64,000 bases of DNA. Origin: Saprospiraceae bacterium (lineage in GTDB: Bacteria > Bacteroidota > Bacteroidia > Chitinophagales > Saprospiraceae). Positions within the stretch are counted from its first letter, which is position 1, and the number at the start of each line of letters is the position of its first letter. The stretch is from NCBI GenBank assembly GCA_016720635.1, contig JADKKF010000008.1, forward strand, positions 1 to 64,000, read 5' to 3'. The position numbers and the translations under genes were made by a program. Below, piece by piece: positions 8,283 to 16,538 of the stretch. The notes below the pieces were generated by a model. It worked only from the letters and a program-made list of their open reading frames with translations, did no database searches and was not told where the DNA came from.

Positions 8283-8440
8283 ATATTGTTTTTTGGGGTG
8301 GGTGGATAGTGCACGATGGTACTCACGCAGCCTCCGTCATATTTAGTTTGTGTTGAGTCTTTGGAGGCGGTTATCGTGAGTGCGTTTTTTAAAGTACTTT
8401 TAATCTATTTGTAATTAACAGTAAATCAATTAATTATATT

Positions 8441-9424
8441 TTAGCAACAGTAACAATTATAGAAGTACGCAACAGGCTCCACAAGATTACCCGCCTTTTT
8501 TTCACTACTTAAAAATAGTATATCGTACCCTTGCTCTGCGTCTGTACCCAAAATATAATCCATTTCATTATCTCCGTCAATATCCCCTATAAATTCGATG
8601 TGGGTAAAACCATAATCTTCTTTGCCATAAACTGAACTAAGTATCTGTGTTTTTTTACCTTTATTTACACGATATTGATAGTGAAATCCAAATTGTTCCT
8701 TAATTGTTTCCTTTTCTATTCCATAGTCTTTTAACTTCTTCTCATCAAATTCGTTGTTGTTATCTTCTCTCATTTTATTCAAATCAATACATTTTCTCAG
8801 TCCTTCTTTCAATGGCTTTTTTGATCCGAATATTAGCAAAAGCCCATTGTCATTTCCCACTGAAACACCAAAATTTTTTCTATCGAATTCTTTATCTATA
8901 GTTGAAAAATAATTGATATTTACTTTTTTTAGTAAAAAACTACCATTTTTATCTTTGAACAAACCATACCAAATGAATTTTGAAGGTGTATATATGTTAG
9001 CATAACAAGCATTGTAGGAATATAGTAGTGCATATTCTTGATTATTTTCACTTTTTACATAATCTGCCTGTTTGTCATAAAACAAATAAGCATCGAGAAC
9101 GAAACCTATTTTTTCTTTATAAATTATTTTTACCCAATTTCCAATAAAAATATAGGTATCTTTTTTTTTGTATAAACAGTTACCAACATTGGGATAATCT
9201 TTTATTGTTTCTATTCCAAACGAATATTTAGAAAGATATTTTATCTTTTCCCCAAATGGTATCTTGTCAATGATTCTAGAATTTTTACTTGGTTTTTCTC
9301 TAATATTTAGCCCATTTACAGCAATAACTGTTGTGCATTGTAAATCTATTGTATTTTTTGGTTCTTGTCCAAAGACCAAATACTGTTGTGTCAGTATTAG
9401 CGCTAGAGCTATAAGTTTTTTCAT
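8441..9424 (-). CDS. Secreted SH3b-domain protein, paralogue 1
   Basis: A 327-residue exported protein. MKKLIALALILTQQYLVFGQ is a signal peptide ending in the AxQ/GQ-type cleavage common in this phylum. A bacterial SH3 (SH3b) domain covers about residues 32-118 (VNGLNIREKPSKNSRIIDKI; NWVKIIYKEKIGFVLDAYLF). The C-terminus has IGDIDGDNEMDYILGTD, a DxDxDxxxD calcium-loop pattern as in FG-GAP or EF-hand-like loops, and ends YNCYCC. The next gene upstream (9495-10451) is a paralogue with the same layout. SH3b domains usually bind peptidoglycan or cell-surface ligands; the actual partner is unknown. The gap to its neighbour is 70 bases, so co-transcription is likely. Confidence 0.75.
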   Translation of the reverse strand: MKKLIALALILTQQYLVFGQEPKNTIDLQCTTVIAVNGLNIREKPSKNSRIIDKIPFGEKIKYLSKYSFGIETIKDYPNVGNCLYKKKDTYIFIGNWVKIIYKEKIGFVLDAYLFYDKQADYVKSENNQEYALLYSYNACYANIYTPSKFIWYGLFKDKNGSFLLKKVNINYFSTIDKEFDRKNFGVSVGNDNGLLLIFGSKKPLKEGLRKCIDLNKMREDNNNEFDEKKLKDYGIEKETIKEQFGFHYQYRVNKGKKTQILSSVYGKEDYGFTHIEFIGDIDGDNEMDYILGTDAEQGYDILFLSSEKKAGNLVEPVAYFYNCYCC

Positions 9425-9494
9425 TTTGAAATTTAATTAAAATTAATCATTTTAACAACGTCCAACTGGCCGAATATTGGGGAAGCCGAAACAT

Positions 9495-10451
9495 TCAACA
9501 GCAATAAGATGCAAAATACATTGCCACAGGCTCTATAAGATTTGAAGGCTTGGCCTTAGTTGTTAAGTACAATATTATTATTCCTCCTTTATCCCCGTAA
9601 TGTATAATATAGTCGTCTTTTAAATCACCATCCAAGTCACCGACAAACTTTATTTCATATGGGTAGTCATATTCTGGTTTATTTAAAAGTTGCCTTTTGT
9701 TTCCTGATTTTAAATACAATTGATTAGGTTTCCATTCGTTATTTTCCTTATTTCCAAGCATTTCAATTGAAGCATTCTCTAAATCAGATTTTTCTAAGGG
9801 TTTGTCTGAATTATGACGTTGAAACAATAAATTATTTCCATATACTACCTCGCTTTTGGATAATCTTCCAGTTTTACTACCAATGATAAAGGCCAAATTG
9901 TCGCTTTTGGAGGCAGAAATTAACAAATCGCAAGTATATTTTCTGGTTCTATAATAACTTACATTGATTTTCTCAATTTTGAATTTTCCATCTTTAAGTT
10001 TAAAATATCCAAACCACTCCCAGCTTAAAGGATTATACAAATTTTCTTTATTACAACCGCATCCAGGATATAACAACACAAAATCGCTGTTATATTTTTC
10101 TTTAAATCTATTTTCATTATTTGGTGGATAATACAAATGGAGGTCTAGAACATATCCTTTTGATTTTTTGTATTGAACCTTTACCCAATTGCCTTTGATT
10201 GATTCTTTCTTATGATTATCATACAAGCTGATTAAATTAGAATCAATCCCGAACGATTTATCTGAAATATATTTTATTGTAGTTCCGAAAGGAATCTTTG
10301 CTATTTTCTTAGATTTTACACTTGGCCCACTTCTAATATTTAGTCCCCCATTGGCAATGACATATGTAGCTCTGGTGTCCACAGGATCTGTTTGTGCGGG
10401 TAAAACACAAATATTTTGCAAAAGAAAATATGCTATTAAATACTTTATCAT
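9495..10451 (-). CDS. Secreted SH3b-domain protein, paralogue 2
   Basis: A 318-residue sister of the preceding protein: signal peptide MIKYLIAYFLLQNICVLPAQ, SH3b domain (ANGGLNIRSGPSVKSKKIAK; NWVKVQYKKSKGYVLDLHLY), a middle region with WEWFGYFKLKDGKFKIEKIN matching IWYGLFKDKNGSFLLKKVN of the paralogue, and a C-terminal FVGDLDGDLKDDYIIHYGD calcium-type loop ending ASYCC. Sequence identity is modest by eye, so the duplication is not recent. Both keep a terminal CC pair, which may form a disulphide in the periplasm. No enzymatic motif is seen. Confidence 0.75.
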   Translation of the reverse strand: MIKYLIAYFLLQNICVLPAQTDPVDTRATYVIANGGLNIRSGPSVKSKKIAKIPFGTTIKYISDKSFGIDSNLISLYDNHKKESIKGNWVKVQYKKSKGYVLDLHLYYPPNNENRFKEKYNSDFVLLYPGCGCNKENLYNPLSWEWFGYFKLKDGKFKIEKINVSYYRTRKYTCDLLISASKSDNLAFIIGSKTGRLSKSEVVYGNNLLFQRHNSDKPLEKSDLENASIEMLGNKENNEWKPNQLYLKSGNKRQLLNKPEYDYPYEIKFVGDLDGDLKDDYIIHYGDKGGIIILYLTTKAKPSNLIEPVAMYFASYCC

Positions 10452-10470
10452 TTGTTTTAATTCTATTCAA

Positions 10471-10528
10471 ACCGCTGCCACCAGTTTTCAACCTTATACC
10501 AAATATCAATCTTTGCGAGATAGTTCAA
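10471..10528. repeat. Fragment of a dispersed intergenic repeat
   Basis: CAGTTTTCAACCTTATACC followed by AAATATC recurs with small changes at 14912-14936 and 12990-13012. The following ATCAATCTTTG..GATAGTTCAAA recurs at 16336-16361, where AATAGTTCAAA follows ATCAATCTTTG. All copies are in gaps between genes of the 10-16 kb region. Confidence 0.55.
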
Positions 10529-10561
10529 ATACATGGTATTCTCGTAATGAGGAGATAAATC

Positions 10562-12790
10562 TCAATTTTTATTGATTATTTCTATGGCTTTATTGAGTAA
10601 CTCGTCCTGATGGTTTTTAATACCGTATATCGTAGGTCGAAGTTCAATGTCGGGTAAAATGCCCATCGGATGCGTTTCCTTGCCATCGGGATAGTACAAG
10701 CCTAAGGTCATCAAAGATATAGATCTTCCACCAGGGATATGCATAAATGAAGTGAAAGGCACTCCCCCCGAAGTGGCTGAACCGACTAAAGTCGTATTCG
10801 GATTGGACCGGCAGGCCATGGCCACTATGTCAGACTCAATATTGCAGCTTTCATCAATTAGCACAACGATTTTCCCTTGATACCGTTCATCGCTGGTGTT
10901 TTCTGAATTTGAGGTTTTACCAACAGCAAACAAACCGGGGTTATCTTTACTCCCTAAGGTATAGATTGCATATGGCTTAGTCTCTGAAACTATGAAGTTT
11001 GTAATTTCATTAAAATCATCATGATATGGCTTCGACCTAAGGTCCAGGATAAAGCCCTTTGTCTTTTCCTTTTTAAGTAAGTTTTCATTTTTTGTTTGAT
11101 AATTTCGCATATAAGCTATGTCTCCATTGATCAATCTAAAAGAAGTATCCTGTGTCCAAGGCCGATATTCGGGGTAAATGTCAATTATTTTAAAAGTTGT
11201 AATGGTTTTCTTAAGAATCTTATCATCTCGCATGATTTCAAGGTGTAATAAAGAGTCTTTTGTTTTTAATAATGTAGGAGCAATTAAATGAAGCTTTGCC
11301 TGAAGATGTGGTGCAGAGACGTATTTTATCTTGTCTTTCACGATTTCTTCGATGGATTGGTGGTTGATAGTCAATATAATATCTCCGAGCTCTAAACCGG
11401 ATTCAGGCCCAAACTTTTCCTGAATATAACCTGTAACAACAGGTTTGTTTTCGACAAAAGTAAGCTCCACGGGTGGTAGGCGCATCCATTGTTGTTCAAA
11501 TTTATAATAGTTGAGTTCAGACATTCTGGTGTTGACGTCATTTGTCTTGGCCAGTAGTTCCCGAATGGAATTATTTAACTCGTTTGCATTTGGCGATTCA
11601 ATGAACTTGGGGAGAAATTCGTCCAATGCATTATTCCAGTCCACTGCGATTTTATCTCGGTAGGGATAATAATATTGAATCAAATTCCAGATTTTGAAAA
11701 AGGTCAAAATGCGAAAGCCCTGATCATGGTATATCATTGGAATGTAGAACTTTTCATGTTCGAAGGTAGGTTTTCCAATTACTAATTTGTAGTATTTTTC
11801 TTCATCATAATTAACATAATAGTGTTCATCTGGTTTTTTGGCATCCTTTATTTTCAATAGCTGGTTGGTCAGATCTTCAGAAAAATTTTCAGTTCTAATC
11901 CAATCTAAATCTGGGTTTACTTTTACTTTTTCTGAGGAAACACTTATTTCCTTATTTTCAGAGATAGCCCCTAATTTTTTAATCCATTTTACCAATATTT
12001 TATCTCTTTGGTTTTTGTTTTTTGTATCCAACAACTTTGGAAGGATTCTAAAAAGTTCATAATCCCAATTGTGATTTCCAGCAGCTATTTGTGGGTGATA
12101 ATATTTTAAAAAGCCCCATAATAAACATAGCGTTTTTAATAGATCGATTTGCTGTGAGCCAGTAGAAACATTCTCGATATTCGAACCGCTATCAAACTCT
12201 TTATCACCTTCGGCGGGATAAAATTTAATTGGTTCTGGTTTCACTAAACTGAATTCTTTGCCATCCAAAGTCAGGGTCAAATTGTCCAGCCACATCTTGC
12301 CATTGCCCGTCAAAGACCCTCCGACAGTAATATAATTAGGTCTGGTCGAATCTAGGTCATAAATCAGTTCGCATTTTGTCCAATCCGTAGTACCTGTTAT
12401 TTCTTGTTTTTTTATGCCATTGTTCGAGCGTTGATGAGGGGTAGTTGATATCATGAGCCCAGCATGACCTTCTGTTATGTTTTCGGTTTTTATATAACCC
12501 TCGAGTTTGACCTGCTTGGCCTTATATTGGTTTGGTATGTGAAACACCAAATTCCTCCATCCTAATTTTCCGCCATTATACTCAATCGATGCAGCGTATT
12601 TGCCATTTTGTTTGTTGACATCGTCTGTTTTTATGAGGTAATTGGAGCTCCCGAAATCGCGCCACCAAAAGGGTTTTCCATTTTCGGTTATTTCCATGTC
12701 TAACAATAAATGGGTCTGCAAACTAGGAAGTTGGGAATAGGAAGACTTTGCTAAAAAAAGTATGAAGTAGAGTAAAATATATTTTTTCAT
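10562..12790 (-). CDS. S41-family peptidase homologue, probably catalytically inactive
   Basis: A 742-residue exported protein (signal peptide MKKYILLYFILFLAKSSYSQ). Residues about 25-180 form a beta-rich carbohydrate-binding-like domain. Next comes the helical S41 N-terminal domain (LWGFLKYYHPQIAAGNHNWD), a PDZ-like domain (GPESGLELGDIILTINHQSI) and the S41 core ending in LYYPDGKETHPMGILPDIEL. S41 enzymes of this subgroup have a catalytic Ser in a motif like NExTQSQAEF. Here the colinear stretch is DESCNIESDIVAM with Ile651 at the serine position and identical spacing to the following VGSATSGG, where CtpA-type enzymes would carry Lys. So the fold is intact but the nucleophile seems lost. It is the first gene upstream of the SH3b pair on the minus strand. 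Confidence 0.85.
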   Translation of the reverse strand: MKKYILLYFILFLAKSSYSQLPSLQTHLLLDMEITENGKPFWWRDFGSSNYLIKTDDVNKQNGKYAASIEYNGGKLGWRNLVFHIPNQYKAKQVKLEGYIKTENITEGHAGLMISTTPHQRSNNGIKKQEITGTTDWTKCELIYDLDSTRPNYITVGGSLTGNGKMWLDNLTLTLDGKEFSLVKPEPIKFYPAEGDKEFDSGSNIENVSTGSQQIDLLKTLCLLWGFLKYYHPQIAAGNHNWDYELFRILPKLLDTKNKNQRDKILVKWIKKLGAISENKEISVSSEKVKVNPDLDWIRTENFSEDLTNQLLKIKDAKKPDEHYYVNYDEEKYYKLVIGKPTFEHEKFYIPMIYHDQGFRILTFFKIWNLIQYYYPYRDKIAVDWNNALDEFLPKFIESPNANELNNSIRELLAKTNDVNTRMSELNYYKFEQQWMRLPPVELTFVENKPVVTGYIQEKFGPESGLELGDIILTINHQSIEEIVKDKIKYVSAPHLQAKLHLIAPTLLKTKDSLLHLEIMRDDKILKKTITTFKIIDIYPEYRPWTQDTSFRLINGDIAYMRNYQTKNENLLKKEKTKGFILDLRSKPYHDDFNEITNFIVSETKPYAIYTLGSKDNPGLFAVGKTSNSENTSDERYQGKIVVLIDESCNIESDIVAMACRSNPNTTLVGSATSGGVPFTSFMHIPGGRSISLMTLGLYYPDGKETHPMGILPDIELRPTIYGIKNHQDELLNKAIEIINKN

Positions 12791-12837
12791 AAGTTTAAAT
12801 CATTTCAATTCGAAAGAAATGCGAGTATAATTATTGT

Positions 12838-12845
12838 CAAATATA
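12838..12845 (-). promoter_or_regulatory. Candidate -7 box for the S41 homologue
   Basis: On the minus strand TATATTTG matches TAnnTTTG, about 48 bases before the ATG at 12790. No clear -33 element was found. Confidence 0.4.
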
Positions 12846-12987
12846 AGTAATTTTTCAGGGGTTTCAATACCAAGGTTATTTTCTAAAAAATAAAATACGC
12901 CTACCGATGACGATTATATGTTTGATGCAAAATTTTCAATTTGGGTTTGCTTCAAAATGAACTATAAAAGGCCCATTGCTGGCGCCA

Positions 12988-13072
12988 TTTTTCAGACTTG
13001 TGCCAAATATCTTCAAGCATTCGGCGAAGCCTGAGTATAGCGACGTAGGTGCAACCTACGCCGAGCGTGAGT
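12988..13072. repeat. 85-bp intergenic hairpin repeat, copy 1
   Basis: Shares CTTGTGCCAAATATC, then GGCGAAGCCTGAGTATAGCG and the REP core with 14911-15000. The core CGTAGGT-GCA-ACCTACG at 13044-13060 is a perfect seven-base stem and is followed by CCGAGCG. The remaining part of the gap 12791-13081 shows only the promoter of the S41 gene. Confidence 0.75.
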
Positions 13073-13081
13073 AATTTTTTT

Positions 13082-13378
13082 TTAGCCCAATCTGTTTGTC
13101 AAGTCCATTCGTTGATGCAAAATTCTGATTATTTCAATTTCGGTTTCACTAATTTTTTGATAAAATATGATGTGCCTTCCCGATTGTTGCCCAAGCAAAT
13201 TTTTATTTATTTCGTTATAGTCTTTTCCGATATCAGGATTTTTTCCGATTTCTAAACATGATTGTTTCAGCATTGCATAATACTTGTCGGCTTGAGGTTC
13301 AGACCATTTTTCAAAAGTATATTCCCAAATATTATTTAAGTCGTCAACGGCCTCTTGTCTTAGAAAAACTTTAGCCAT
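13082..13378 (-). CDS. parE: RelE/ParE-family toxin
   Basis: A 98-residue protein with the ParE layout: FLRQEAVDDLNNIWEYTFEKW (opening strand and helix hairpin), IGKNPDIGKDY and the closing strands GRHIIFYQKISETEIEIIRIL with H and R before the final MDLTNRL. ParE toxins poison DNA gyrase, although members of the superfamily can instead cleave mRNA on ribosomes, so the target is not certain. The ATG at 13378 overlaps the end of the antitoxin gene by eight bases, the standard antitoxin-first operon with translational coupling. The full-length frame suggests a functional toxin. Confidence 0.92.
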   Translation of the reverse strand: MAKVFLRQEAVDDLNNIWEYTFEKWSEPQADKYYAMLKQSCLEIGKNPDIGKDYNEINKNLLGQQSGRHIIFYQKISETEIEIIRILHQRMDLTNRLG

Positions 13379-13625
13379 TTTTTCTTTTTTCGGTTTTTAG
13401 TTGAATTAAATTTTCTTCAAAGTCAAAATCATCTACTCTTGGACTTTCTAACCCTTTTTGGATTGCATTTCTCAAAGCGAGAGCTTTATTCTCTTCGTCT
13501 TCTAAAAGTCGGAGTCCAGCGCGGATAACTTCACTTACATTTTTGTAACGCCCAATTGATATTTGACTGGTGACAAATTGATCGAAATAAGCACCGAGGG
13601 ATACTGAAGTATTTTTCATTTTCAC
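13371..13625 (-). CDS. parD: ParD-family antitoxin
   Basis: An 84-residue protein. KNTSVSLGAYFDQFVTSQIS followed by GRYKNVSEVIRAGLRLLEDEE is the ribbon-helix-helix DNA-binding domain of ParD/CopG antitoxins, and the acidic C-terminal half (VDDFDFEENLIQLK) is the toxin-wrapping tail. ATG 13625 or the ATG two codons later (13619) could start it; the second gives the usual MKNTSVSLG. It should neutralise the toxin encoded directly downstream and repress its own promoter; a palindrome fit for this lies at 13642-13658. Confidence 0.92.
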   Translation of the reverse strand: MKMKNTSVSLGAYFDQFVTSQISIGRYKNVSEVIRAGLRLLEDEENKALALRNAIQKGLESPRVDDFDFEENLIQLKTEKRKNG

Positions 13626-13641
13626 AAACTATTTTGCGAAT

Positions 13642-13658
13642 TTACCAAAAATTGGTAA
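13642..13658. promoter_or_regulatory. Palindromic operator candidate for ParD
   Basis: TTACCAA-AAA-TTGGTAA is a perfect inverted repeat with seven-base arms, 17 bases upstream of the antitoxin start. Ribbon-helix-helix antitoxins autoregulate by binding such sites. Assignment is by position and symmetry only. Confidence 0.45.
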
Positions 13659-13784
13659 CTATCCAAGTTTTTTAATTAGGGAAATAACATCAATCTTTTT
13701 CATTGCTACCATCAGTTTTCAACCTCGAGCCAGAAATGAAACCTTGACTGAACGAAGGATTATAGATGTTATGTGTTGGCATAT

Positions 13785-14789
13785 TTATTCTTTTTCTAAT
13801 AATTTATTTAGGGCATTTTCAAGAAGTTTTTTGTCCGGCAAGTAAAGTTGATACTGACTTACTAAAAGTTGATTGCTAATATTTTCAGTTGCATACTCTA
13901 CTAAAATATGATCTTTCTCTGCACCTAAAACAAGTCCAATAGGTTCGTTGTCGCCATCTGTATTTATCTCTTTTTTAAAATAGTTTAGGTATAAATTCAT
14001 CTGACCAACATCTTCATGAGTTACTTCACCTCGTTTTAAATCAATTAGGACAAAACATTTTAATATTCTGTGATAAAAAACCAAATCAACATAAAAATGT
14101 TTCCCACTAATTGAAATTCTAAATTGTCGTTTTTCAAACGTGAATCCTTTCCCTAGTTCCAACAGAAAGTTTTGCAGGTTAGAAATCAATTTTTCTTCCA
14201 ATTCGCTTTCAAGGAATTTATATGTTTGTGGAATGTTTAAAAATTCTAACACATAAGGGTCTTTTAAAATATCCTCGGCTTTATGAATTTCTTGTCCCTT
14301 TTCGGATAATTCTAATACTCCTTTCTTGTCTGTACTTAATGCTAAACGATGAAACAGCATACTCTTCATTTGCCTTTTTAATTCTCTTACACTCCATTTT
14401 TCTTTTTCACTTTGTTTAGTATAAAAGTAAATTTCAAGGTCATTTTCAGACCGCAATATTTCAAAATAATGGCTCCAGCTCAATACGTTAGACAGTGTCT
14501 CACTTTTTGGAAATTTCAGATAAAGTTTTCTCATATAAAGGAGATTAGACCTACTAAACCCCTTTCCATAAACATTTTGCAAATCTTTAGAAAGTTTTTC
14601 AAAGAGAAAACTGCCATATTCAGCCTTTTCATTTCCATCCTGTTCAAACTCAACAATATGTCTACCAATGAGCCAATAAGTTTGTACCAAAATTGTGTTT
14701 ACAGATTGAGATGCTTGTTCTCTACCTCTTAGAAGTAAATCTCCAATTTGATTTATTAAATTGTTATATTTTGATTGTTCTAATTCCAT
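13785..14789 (-). CDS. DUF1016 (YhcG) family PDDEXK nuclease
   Basis: A 334-residue cytoplasmic protein with the two YhcG domains. The N-terminal DUF1016_N part (about 10-145) has YWLIGRHIVEFEQDGNEKAE, YGKGFSRSNLLYMRKLYLKF and LSWSHYFEILR. The C-terminal nuclease domain (about 175-325) has FTFEKRQFRI, FYVDLVFYHR and VLIDLKRGEV, i.e. the D and D-x-K parts of the PDDEXK active site, plus IGLVLGAEKD. Family members often accompany restriction-modification or other defence genes and resemble nucleases used in recombination; the substrate here is unknown. It lies between ParDE and an abortive-infection gene and seems to have its own promoter. Confidence 0.92.
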   Translation of the reverse strand: MELEQSKYNNLINQIGDLLLRGREQASQSVNTILVQTYWLIGRHIVEFEQDGNEKAEYGSFLFEKLSKDLQNVYGKGFSRSNLLYMRKLYLKFPKSETLSNVLSWSHYFEILRSENDLEIYFYTKQSEKEKWSVRELKRQMKSMLFHRLALSTDKKGVLELSEKGQEIHKAEDILKDPYVLEFLNIPQTYKFLESELEEKLISNLQNFLLELGKGFTFEKRQFRISISGKHFYVDLVFYHRILKCFVLIDLKRGEVTHEDVGQMNLYLNYFKKEINTDGDNEPIGLVLGAEKDHILVEYATENISNQLLVSQYQLYLPDKKLLENALNKLLEKE

Positions 14790-14801
14790 TTTACCACGAA
14801 A

Positions 14802-14825
14802 ATTCTACTAGAATTATCAAAGATA
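14802..14825 (-). promoter_or_regulatory. Candidate -7 box and palindrome before the DUF1016 gene
   Basis: On the minus strand TATCTTTG (14818-14825) matches TAnnTTTG about 29 bases before the ATG. Just downstream, ATTCTA-C-TAGAAT (14802-14814) is a perfect palindrome near the expected transcription start, so it could be an operator. Confidence 0.4.
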
Positions 14826-14910
14826 GTAAAATGTAAATTAAGGCCTCAATTTATGGTTTCGCGGTATTTGTTGAAAATCTAACTACTTATCACCATAGCA
14901 CAGCTATCGC

Positions 14911-15000
14911 AAGTTTTCAACCTTGTGCCAAATATCCTCTAGCATGTGGCGAAGCCTGAGTATAGCGACGCAGGTACAACCTACGCCGAGCGGGGGTGCG
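14911..15000. repeat. 90-bp intergenic hairpin repeat, copy 2
   Basis: Closely matches 12988-13072: TTTTCAACCTTGTGCCAAAT, GGCGAAGCCTGAGTATAGCG, then a REP-type core GCAGGTACAACCTACGC and CCGAGCG. In this copy one base of the stem (C for T) breaks a pair. The gap 14826-15052 contains no gene. Confidence 0.75.
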
Positions 15001-15052
15001 AGGTTTGTCAAGGACAGGTAGCGGACGCTGCTAGAGCAAGTCTGACCTCATA

Positions 15053-15885
15053 TCACCCTTTATAGCTAGCTTCTTTAAAATAATATCCGAATAATGTATC
15101 CAGTCTATTGTCTATATAATATTCCTCTCCGTAAATATCTATAAGATTTATTTCATCTTGAGTAAGCATTGCTCCAAAAATATCTACATAGTTTCCCTTA
15201 CTATCAAAAGGGCAATTATGTATTTTAACAAGAATTTGAATTAAAATATTAAAGTAAGGACTTAAGTAAACTCTATATTCCTCATACTTCTCATATAAAA
15301 TATTTCCTAAAGAATAACCCTCATTAGATTTATTTGCTGCAATTTCCTTCTTAATGTCTTCATAGATTTTTTTGATACATTCTCTTCCTTTAATAGTGTT
15401 TATCAAATGTTGATACTCCGCTGGATGCTCTTGATAATCGGTTAATGGACTTCCTATATAATACCCTGGTTTAACCATTTTAGTAGTTGTAATCTGGATA
15501 TTTATATCATTTACAATTTTTTGCAATAAATCTATTAAATTATAAAATGTTGTTTCATATTGCATAAGTTTCTGAGTATCACTTTGTTCCTTAAAAATAG
15601 CCCGTGTTTCTCGCAATTCTTGACTTTGTAATTTGAACTCTTTAATTTGAAAGGACAGCGATTCTTTTGTTTTTCTAAAGCCACGTAGAAAAGAATTACT
15701 CCAGCTAAGGCCCATAATGCCCCAGCTACACCACCAACGAAATCTCCTAGTTGGGCAACCTTATCCGCTTTAATCTCTTTATCCCATTGAAATAATTCTT
15801 CACCATTAAAAAAAAGGATGATTCCAATAATTACAATTGCAAGACCTATCCAGATAAATATTTTACTTACTTTTTCTGTTAGCAT
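15053..15885 (-). pseudogene. Putative phage abortive-infection protein (PutAbiC-like), frameshifted
   Basis: The first frame (ATG 15885) gives two membrane helices (IFIWIGLAIVIIGIILFF and FVGGVAGALWALAGVILFYV) and ALEKQK. The homology then continues in another frame as ESLSFQIKEFKLQSQELRET, a coiled coil, and QYETTFYNLIDLLQKIVND to a stop at 15053. One missing A in a run of four (plus-strand T run 15665-15668) explains the shift: restoring it reads VALEKQKESLSF and yields about 277 residues. The layout of two N-terminal helices, coiled coil and a ...FENTFFNLL-like block matches the PutAbiC family (PF16872), proposed to abort phage infection. Everything else is intact, so a sequencing error or a reversible slip remains possible. 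Confidence 0.75.
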
Positions 15886-15913
15886 ATAATTTTTTCATTT
15901 TAGTAGGAGATAA

Positions 15914-15921
15914 CAAAACTA
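15914..15921 (-). promoter_or_regulatory. Candidate -7 box for the abortive-infection gene
   Basis: On the minus strand TAGTTTTG matches TAnnTTTG and lies about 28 bases before ATG 15885. No clear -33 partner was seen. Confidence 0.35.
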
Positions 15922-15979
15922 TTCACGAACCTAGAGTGCTTAAGAAAAACATACCAGGCAACTGCCTACGATACACCCA

Positions 15980-16186
15980 TTATAATTCCTTGTCTGCCTT
16001 TTTAAACAGACTCTCGACGCCATTGATATCTCTTGTTAATTTATCATCGCCCTCTATTAGGTATGTGCACCACAAAATATTCTTAGGATCATCCCGATCG
16101 CCATCTTTTTCAATCCTTCGAACTGTCAATAATGGGCCCCCTGAATTTAACTGAACCACATCTCCAATTTTAAATTTTGCTTCCAT
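15980..16186 (-). CDS. DUF2158 family small protein
   Basis: A 68-residue protein beginning MEAKFKIGDVVQLNSGGPLL, the typical start of DUF2158 (YodC-like) proteins, with WCTYLIEGDDK corresponding to the usual C-x-W-F-like strand. These are small soluble SH3-like barrel proteins found in many bacteria and in accessory regions; their function is unknown. It lies upstream of the abortive-infection gene on the same strand with a gap of 94 bases containing a -7-like box, so it is probably transcribed separately. Confidence 0.8.
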   Translation of the reverse strand: MEAKFKIGDVVQLNSGGPLLTVRRIEKDGDRDDPKNILWCTYLIEGDDKLTRDINGVESLFKKADKEL

Positions 16187-16306
16187 ATAACTAATTTTTA
16201 TTTTTAAATATTTTTTATTATTAATGCAAAATTATATTGCAATGAAACACGACTCGTTATTAAAATAGACTTTTTTTAAAATTTTATTTACGAAGCTTGC
16301 CTCTTG

Positions 16307-16361
16307 CTGGCGCAAGGATGAAAACTTGTGGCGAGCATCAATCTTTGGATAATAGTTCAAA
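16307..16361. repeat. Degenerate copy of the dispersed intergenic repeat
   Basis: CATCAATCTTTGGATAATAG followed by TTCAAA matches the right part of the repeat at 10471-10528. The rest of the gap 16187-16538 is AT-rich and shows no gene or further structure that I can see. Confidence 0.4.
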
Positions 16362-16538
16362 GTCAATTTCTTTTTTTTTGTGTCTCGGTTTTTCTCCATG
16401 TACTTAGTTTTTTAAAAAATATTGCTTCGTTCCTTTCTGCAAATTTATTGGTTAAATCAATAGGGATTCTTATTACTAGGTGTCTATTTTGAGTCACATT
16501 GGAAGTGGAACGAAATTAGACATCTTGCTCCTCCGTAC

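Noticed and set aside
8043..8356. Two overlapping plus-strand frames of 82-88 codons
   Set aside because: They start inside the TIGR02757 gene or in the GC-rich element after it; composition is that of a structured repeat, not of a protein.
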